Source of the DNA: Pogonophryne albipinna
Lineage: Eukaryota; Chordata; Actinopteri; Perciformes; Artedidraconidae
Assembly (NCBI GenBank): GCA_028583405.1
Contig: JAPTMU010000159.1
Span: forward strand, 223,223-287,222
Direction of reading: 5' to 3'
Length of the DNA stretch: 64,000 bases
How positions within the stretch are numbered: the first letter of the stretch is position 1; every line of letters starts with the position of its first letter. The translations under genes were made by a program, and so were the position numbers. Shown in pieces: positions 58,335 to 64,000 of this stretch. Below the pieces are notes generated by a model, which made no database searches, was not told the origin of the DNA, and saw only the letters and a program-made list of their open reading frames with translations.

Positions 58335-58640
58335 CTACAGTTTCCGAAGACACTACACTACCCAGAATCCCCAGCTATCGTTTGGGACTACAACATCCGC
58401 CTTGCTTTACAACCCCCGTGATTAGTCATCAAGCCCTGTGATTGGATGTTGGAGTGGCAGTGCGACAAGGTTACGCCGAGCGTCAAACAGCTCTTTGAAA
58501 TGGAATGGAACCACGCCAGACTATCCAAAACTGGACTTGGACGGGTCCAGCCCCCCCCCCCCCCCAGAATTACACATGCTGGCTATTGTGTGTTTCGCAA
58601 CATGTTCTATGGCACGTCTCTACTGGGAATTGTAGGTTTA
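58335..58640. promoter_or_regulatory. Pair of inverted ZNF143/THAP11-like motifs
   Basis: ACTACACTACCCAGAATCC at about 58344 and TACTGGGAATTGTAGG at about 58619 (reverse: CCTACAATTCCCAGTA) resemble the vertebrate ACTACAATTCCCAG promoter motif, facing each other across a GC-richer 260 bp with a poly-C run (58549-58565). A promoter-like function is inference. Confidence 0.35.
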
Positions 58641-58949
58641 AAAGACGTTTTCGTATTTCCCACAATTAGAAGTTGCCAGTATTAAACTGTGTACGCCCTG
58701 GAGCTTTAGGGGATACGAAACACAGTGGTGTTATCAAATTTAAAACATATCATTAATACATGGGTGAAAATTGCTTGTGTCCATAATGGGCAGCATTAAT
58801 ATACCCACATGACAGCTAAGGTCAGAAGAGCTTTATTTAACAGCTGGTCTTATGTCTGTGACCCCTCCTGTTGTTCATTGATAAGCCTGAAACATGCACT
58901 TGTCAAGGTTCAGATGCACATTTAGCAAATATGGCAGTAGCCATCGATC

Positions 58950-58995
58950 ATCTTAAGATAAGATACTTTATTGATCCCAAGTTGGGAAATGTTTT
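58950..58995 (-). mobile_element. LINE 3' tail, minus strand
   Basis: TAAGATAAGATACTTTATTG followed by ATCCCAAGTTGGGAAATG is the reverse of the common fish LINE end (TTTCCC...GGGATCAATAAAGTATC). Confidence 0.6.
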
Positions 58996-60620
58996 TGTTA
59001 CAGCAGCATGTACTACTTTGTTCTACTCCACTTCAATTCAGAGGTTAACCTGGTGTTTTTACTCCACTACATTTATTTTAGTTACTTTGCAGATTCTGAT
59101 TAATGGTGTGAAATATAAACAACCCTTAAATCAGACTTTAGTTACACCTGAGTCAAATGCAGCCTTATCAGTTTGTCTGTTTTGCTCATCCTCCTGTTAA
59201 TATCTTTGGACGTCCTGCTCTAAACTGTTTTATTGTAGAGATCACTACAGTATCTTCTTGATAGTTTCTATTCTATATTTCTATCATTGACCCCTATTTT
59301 GTATGTAGGCTACTCTTAATATTTAAATGTTTTCATCAAATATAACTTATTCAACAACTAAATGCAATAACGTGCTTTAACCACTAGACGGCGCGGGTTA
59401 AAAAACCAGTGGTGTAGTTAATAAAACATAATAATATCAAACATAATATGACTATTAACTTTATTGTGAGATTAAAACAGAACGGTAAAGGAAAATACAG
59501 TTTCAGTCTCTCGATGTGAAGCCTATGCATTGTACCATGAACCTGTTTAGACCTGTAACAGTCAACTGCATGAGGAGTTGGAAAGGTAGTAAATAATATC
59601 TTTAAAAACTACAAGTCCCTTTCTATCAGCTGTGCACCGTTATGGTGTAAATACAGCCTATCTACCAATTGGATCAAATATAAAAGTCAGCCGAATTAGT
59701 GTTGATACTGCAAGGAGACGTATTGTGTGAAAAGAAATGGAAGATGTTGTTTAATTGTTAATATATTTATGATCCACGTCACGTTTTCAGTTTTGGCGAC
59801 ATCTCTTCCAGTTTGTCAAAAGGTCTTCTGATCAGGGCTCTATACATAAATATCTACGGCAGATATGTAATATGTAATGCAGCCGAACCGTGTATTACAA
59901 TGCCGTTATGTGATGACTTCCAAAGAGAAAAGCAAGAGCACTCGGAATAAAGTATTATTTTATTTTTTTAAAATGTTTTCCGATTTCATATCACATAAAC
60001 ACCAAATCCCGACGTGCATTGCGGCGTGATTTTAGCCTATCAAAACCTCTGAAAAAAGAAATGTGTCTCTCAGAATCGAAAGAGAAAAACCTATGGGAAA
60101 AACACAAAAGCATTGCACACATTTTAAACCAATTAATGTTGTATAACTAACAAGGGTAAACTGATGTTTTATTGGTGGATGAGTGCTGCAGATATCACTG
60201 TTACATCATTTGATCATTGGTTTTATTATGAAAACGTCGAGACCGGAAATACTGTTTTCACCCCGTAACTTTACATGGAAGCTTGCCGCATACACACGTT
60301 CTCCTGACGAAACCTCAAATCATCTTCGTAATATCTATCAAACTATAGATCCTACACATCGACTGGACGTGGATTCTAAAAGTACAATATACACTTCTCG
60401 CTAGAAATCTAATCAAAAAGCGTTTTAATGACCAAACTATCCTACAATTTAGGATTTTACAGAGAGGGTTATTTGTGAATAAACGACCATCTGTAACGTT
60501 TGCATTCAACGGGAGCACTAGAGGGCGAACACAAAACGTGATTATAGGTCGTAATAAGGGCTTGAACAATCGACCCATTTGGTCGTATGAGTTGGAGGAC
60601 TTGTTGGAATTACAGATGGA

Positions 60621-60840
60621 TTGGTTATTGAAGATCAAGATGTTAATAAAAATAGAGATTTTAATAAAACATCACCAGTTATTATATATATTTGTCACCA
60701 TGAACACAAAAACAAGGCGTCACGTCAACCACCCATGTGCAACTAAATACAAATAAAATAGAAATAGTGCTTCTATAGTACAAGAAGAGTCTATAAACGC
60801 ACTGGAGCTCCTGTCTGGTTTCTGTCTGCCCCCCCCCCCC
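60621..60840. other. Spacer ending in poly-C
   Basis: AT-rich sequence without gene signals, ending in a run of 12 C (60829-60840) directly before minisatellite H. Confidence 0.7.
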
Positions 60841-62243
60841 AGTTTTAGTCCTGAAACTGTCCCTGAGTCTGGTGGTTTTAGTCCTGAAACTGTCCCTGAG
60901 TCTGGTGGTTTTAGTCCTGAAACTGTCCCTGAGTCTGGTGGTTTTAGTCCTGATGTTGTCTCTGAGTCTGGTGGTTTTAGTCCTGAAACTGTCTCTGAGT
61001 CTGGTGGTTTCAGTCCTGATGCTGTCCCTGAGTCTGGTGGTTTTAGTCCTGAAACTGTCCCTGAGTCTGGTGGTTTTAGTCCTGATGCTGTCTCTGAGTC
61101 TGGTGGTTTTAGTCCTGAAACTGTCCCTGAGTCTGGTGGTTTTAGTCCTGAAACTGTCCCTGAGTCTGGTAGTTTTAGTCCTGATGCTGTCTCTGAGTCT
61201 GGTAGTTTTAGTCCTGAAACTGTCCCTGAGTCTGGTGGTTTTAGTCCTGATGTTGTCCCTGAGTCTGGTGGTTTTAGTCCTGAAACTGTCCCTGAGTCTG
61301 GTGGTTTTAGTCCTGAAACTGTCCCTGAGTCTGGTGGTTTTAGTCCTGAAACTGTCCCTGAGTCTGGTGGTTTTAGTCCTGAAACTGTCCCTGAGTCTGG
61401 TGTTTTTAGTCCTGAAACTGTCCCTGAGTCTGGTGGTTTTAGTCCTGAAACTGTCTCTGAGTCTGGTGGTTTCAGTCCTGATGCTGTCCCTGAGTCTGGT
61501 GGTTTTAGTCCTGAAACTGTCCCTGAGTCTGGTGGTTTTAGTCCTGATGCTGTCTCTGAGTCTGGTGGTTTTAGTCCTGAAACTGTCCCTGAGTCTGGTG
61601 GTTTTAGTCCTGATGTTGTCTCTGAGTCTGGTGGTTTTAGTTCTGATGTTGTCTCTGAGTCTGGTGATTTTAGTCCTGAAACTGTCTCTGAGTCTGGTGG
61701 TTGTAGTCCTGAAACTGTCCCTGAGTCTGGTGGTTTTAGTCCTGATGTTGTCTCTGAGTCTGGTGGTTTTAGTCCTGATGTTGTCTCTGAGTCTGGTGGT
61801 TTTAGTCCTGAAACTGTCCCTGAGTCTGGTGGTTTTAGTCCTGAAACTGTCCCTGAGTCTGGTGTTTTTAGTCCTGAAACTGTCCCTGAGTCTGGTGGTT
61901 TTAGTCCTGAAACTGTCTCTGAGTCTGGTGGTTTCAGTCCTGATGCTGTCCCTGAGTCTGGTGGTTTTAGTCCTGAAACTGTCCCTGAGTCTGGTGGTTT
62001 TAGTCCTGATGCTGTCTCTGAGTCTGGTGGTTTTAGTCCTGAAACTGTCCCTGAGTCTGGTGGTTTTAGTCCTGAAACTGTCCCTGAATCTGGTGGTTTT
62101 AGTTCTGATGTTGTCTCTGAGTCTGGAGGTTTTAGTCCTGATGCTGTCTCTGAGTCTGGTGGCTTTAGACCTGAAACTGTCCCTGAGTCCGGTGGTTTTA
62201 GTCCTGATGCTGTCTCTGAGTCTGGTGGTTTTAGTCCTGAAAC
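60841..62243. repeat. Minisatellite H, segment 1 (33-bp unit)
   Basis: About 42 copies containing CTGGTGGTTTTAGTCCTGA and AACTGTCCCTGAGT; GATGCTGTCTCTG and GATGTTGTCTCTG variants alternate. 33 bp is 11 codons, so both strands stay open for over 400 codons without being genes. Confidence 0.97.
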
Positions 62244-62619
62244 TGTTACGGTGTGTGCAGGAAGCAGGACCCAAATGCAGATTAAAGTGTCAAAAATAAC
62301 TCCTTTATTTCAAGGCTAAACTATAAACAAAGACTGAACAGAACACTCACCGAAGACCAAGTCATAACACAAGACGAACCGACAAAGACAGACAGAAAAA
62401 CCAGAACTTAAATAAACACAAGACTAATCAAACAAACAAGACACAGGTGAGGAGGGAGGAGAAAACACAGGGGCACCAGGTGAAAACGATCGGGTAATCA
62501 GGGAGGGAAAACAGACAGAAAGCAACAGGCAAAACAGGAGGTGAACACTTTTCAAAACAAAACAGGAAACCAAAGACAGAAAAAGACAAGACAAAACACA
62601 ACACAGACAGATCTTGACA
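62244..62619. mobile_element. Solo LTR, 376 bp, inside minisatellite H
   Basis: Begins TGTTACGGTG and ends ATCTTGACA. GAAAC flanks both sides (62239-62243 and 62620-62624), a 5-bp duplication inside the repeat unit. Gypsy-type by length, duplication size and antisense-LTR-like composition (CCAAATGCAG, CTCCTTTATTTCAAGG). Confidence 0.87.
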
Positions 62620-64000
62620 GAAACTGTCCCTGAGTCTGGTGGTTTTAGTCCTGAAACTGTCCCTGAGTCTGGTGGTTTTAGTCCTGAAACTGTCCCTGAG
62701 TCTGGTGGTTTTAGTCCTGATGCTGTCTCTGAGTCTGGTAGTTTTAGTCCTGAAACTGTCCCTGAGTCTGGTGGTTTTAGTCCTGATGTTGTCTCTGAGT
62801 CTGGTGGTTTTAGACCTGAAACTGTCTCTGAGTCTGGTGGTTTTAGTCCTGAAACTGTCCCTGAGTCTGGTGGTTTTAGTCCTGACATTGTCCCTGAGTC
62901 TGGTGGTTTTAGTCCTGATGTTGTCTCTGAGTCTGGTGGTTTTAGTCCTGAAACTGTCCCTGAGTCTGGTGGTTTTAGTCCTGAAACTGTCCCTGAGTCT
63001 GGTGGTTTTAGTCCTGAAACTGTCCCTGAGTCTGGTGTTTTTAGTCCTGGAACTGTCCCTGAGTCTGGTGGTTTTAGTCCTGAAACTGTCTCTGAGTCTG
63101 GTGGTTTCAGTCCTGATGCTGTCCCTGAGTCTGGTGGTTTTAGTCCTGAAACTGTCCCTGAGTCTGGTGGTTTTAGTCCTGATGCTGTCTCTGAGTCTGG
63201 TGGTTTTAGTCCTGAAACTGTCCCTGAGTCTGGTGGTTTTAGTCCTGAAACTGTCCCTGAGTCTGGTAGTTTTAGTCCTGATGCTGTCTCTGAGTCTGGT
63301 AGTTTTAGTCCTGAAACTGTCCCTGAGTCTGGTGGTTTTAGTCCTGATGTTGTCTCTGAGTCTGGTGGTTTTAGACCTGAAACTGTCTCTGAGTCTGGTG
63401 GTTTTAGTCCTGAAACTGTCCCTGAGTCTGGTGGTTTTAGTCCTGACATTGTCCCTGAGTCTGGTGGTTTTAGTCCTGATGTTGTCTCTGAGTCTGGTGG
63501 TTTTAGTCCTGAAACTGTCCCTGAGTCTGGTGGTTTTAGTCCTGAAACTGTCCCTGAGTCTGGTGGTTTTAGTCCTGAAACTGTCCCTGAGTCTGGTGTT
63601 TTTAGTCCTGAAACTGTCCCTGAGTCTGGTGGTTTTAGTCCTTAAACTGTCTCTGAGTCTGGTGGTTTCAGTCCTGATGCTGTCCCTGAGTCTGGTGGTT
63701 TTAGTCCTGAAACTGTCCCTGAGTCTGGTGGTTTTAGTCCTGATGCTGTCTCTGAGTCTGGTGGTTTTAGTCCTGAAACTGTCCCTGAGTCTGGTGGTTT
63801 TAGTCCTGATGTTGTCTCTGAGTCTGGTGGTTTTAGTTCTGATGTTGTCTCTGAGTCTGGTGGTTTTAGTCCTGAAACTGTCCCTGAGTCTGGTGGTTTT
63901 AGTCCTGACATTGTCCCTGAGTCTGGTGGTTTTAGTCCTGATGTTGTCTCTGAGTCTGGTGGTTTTAGTCCTGAAACTGTCCCTGAGTCTGGTGGTTTTA
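62620..64000. repeat. Minisatellite H, segment 2, running off the window
   Basis: Same 33-bp unit, about 42 copies to the right edge. A 17-unit block (561 bp) with the same order of variants starts near 62719 and again near 63280. Confidence 0.97.

Larger units (their letters stand above)
57735..60620. mobile_element. Element with ~560-bp inverted repeats
   Basis: The left arm 57735-58300 and right arm 60060-60620 are reverse complements by landmarks in order: TTTATTCACAAATAACC, TGATAGATATTACGAAGATG, TTTTCATAATAAAACC, AGTGATATCTGC, AATGCTTTTGTGTTTTT. Identity is about 80-85% by eye with indels. The 1.75-kb interior has no recognisable transposase. It includes a LINE-tail phrase and promoter-like motifs. 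I could not determine a target-site duplication. Confidence 0.75.

Noticed and set aside
60682..63911. Open frames up to 530 codons on both strands with 11-residue repeats
   Set aside because: Produced by the 33-bp unit. Open on both strands in parallel, and interrupted by a solo LTR.

Overview
The window looks like teleost fish genomic DNA. It holds no intact host gene that I can recognise. Nearly everything is repeat: several unrelated tandem minisatellites (units of about 33-50 bp), very long CA/GT tracts, and a dense, nested collection of transposable elements of kinds common in fish: a DIRS-type tyrosine-recombinase retrotransposon, a chromodomain Ty3/Gypsy element of the sushi type, L2/CR1-like LINE fragments, hAT elements, other terminal-inverted-repeat (TIR) elements and solo LTRs. 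Such density suggests a repeat-rich, low-recombination or subtelomeric-like domain; that is inference.

Layout. 1-565 is a 38/39-bp minisatellite; 2211-5410 a 38-bp minisatellite of about 84 copies; 5411-7984 a TIR element with a long internal foldback. 8300-26796 is one 48/50-bp minisatellite split by a complete DIRS-like element (10466-16155) and by two copies of a 1.14-kb TIR element (20013-21156, 24212-25349). 27315-30746 is a hAT element with a perfect 8-bp target-site duplication, containing a second hAT at 29023-30499. 31040-32580 holds LINE tails around a GA-rich tract. 32617-37821 is a complete minus-strand Gypsy element with gag and an uninterrupted pol between apparently identical 482-bp LTRs. 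38232-40206 is a third, inverted and internally expanded copy of the 1.14-kb element family. 40.7-42.2 kb holds CA tracts and a telomere-like CCCTAA block. 43068-43449 is a solo LTR; 43.5-47.1 kb holds two minisatellites and nested LINE pieces. 47.9-48.3 kb is GC/CpG-rich and is the best candidate for a host promoter and first exon, followed by a perfect (GT)149 tract. 50786-53712 is a 43/45-bp minisatellite. 54.7-56.9 kb is a decayed minus-strand coding unit of probable transposon origin. 57735-60620 is an element with inverted repeats of about 560 bp. 60841-64000 is a 33-bp minisatellite interrupted by a solo LTR.

How the parts relate. The Gypsy element carries protease, reverse transcriptase, RNase H, integrase and chromodomain, and its LTR and leader show an 11-nt complementarity that fits tRNA-independent self-priming. 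The DIRS element has the classic split terminal repeats and internal complementary region, and its circle-junction tetranucleotide AGTT equals the bases flanking it in the minisatellite, but its reading frames are broken. The minisatellites host insertions (DIRS, TIR elements, solo LTR) and then grow by block duplication, in one case probably copying an inserted element. Most long open frames here arise only because repeat units are multiples of three bases.
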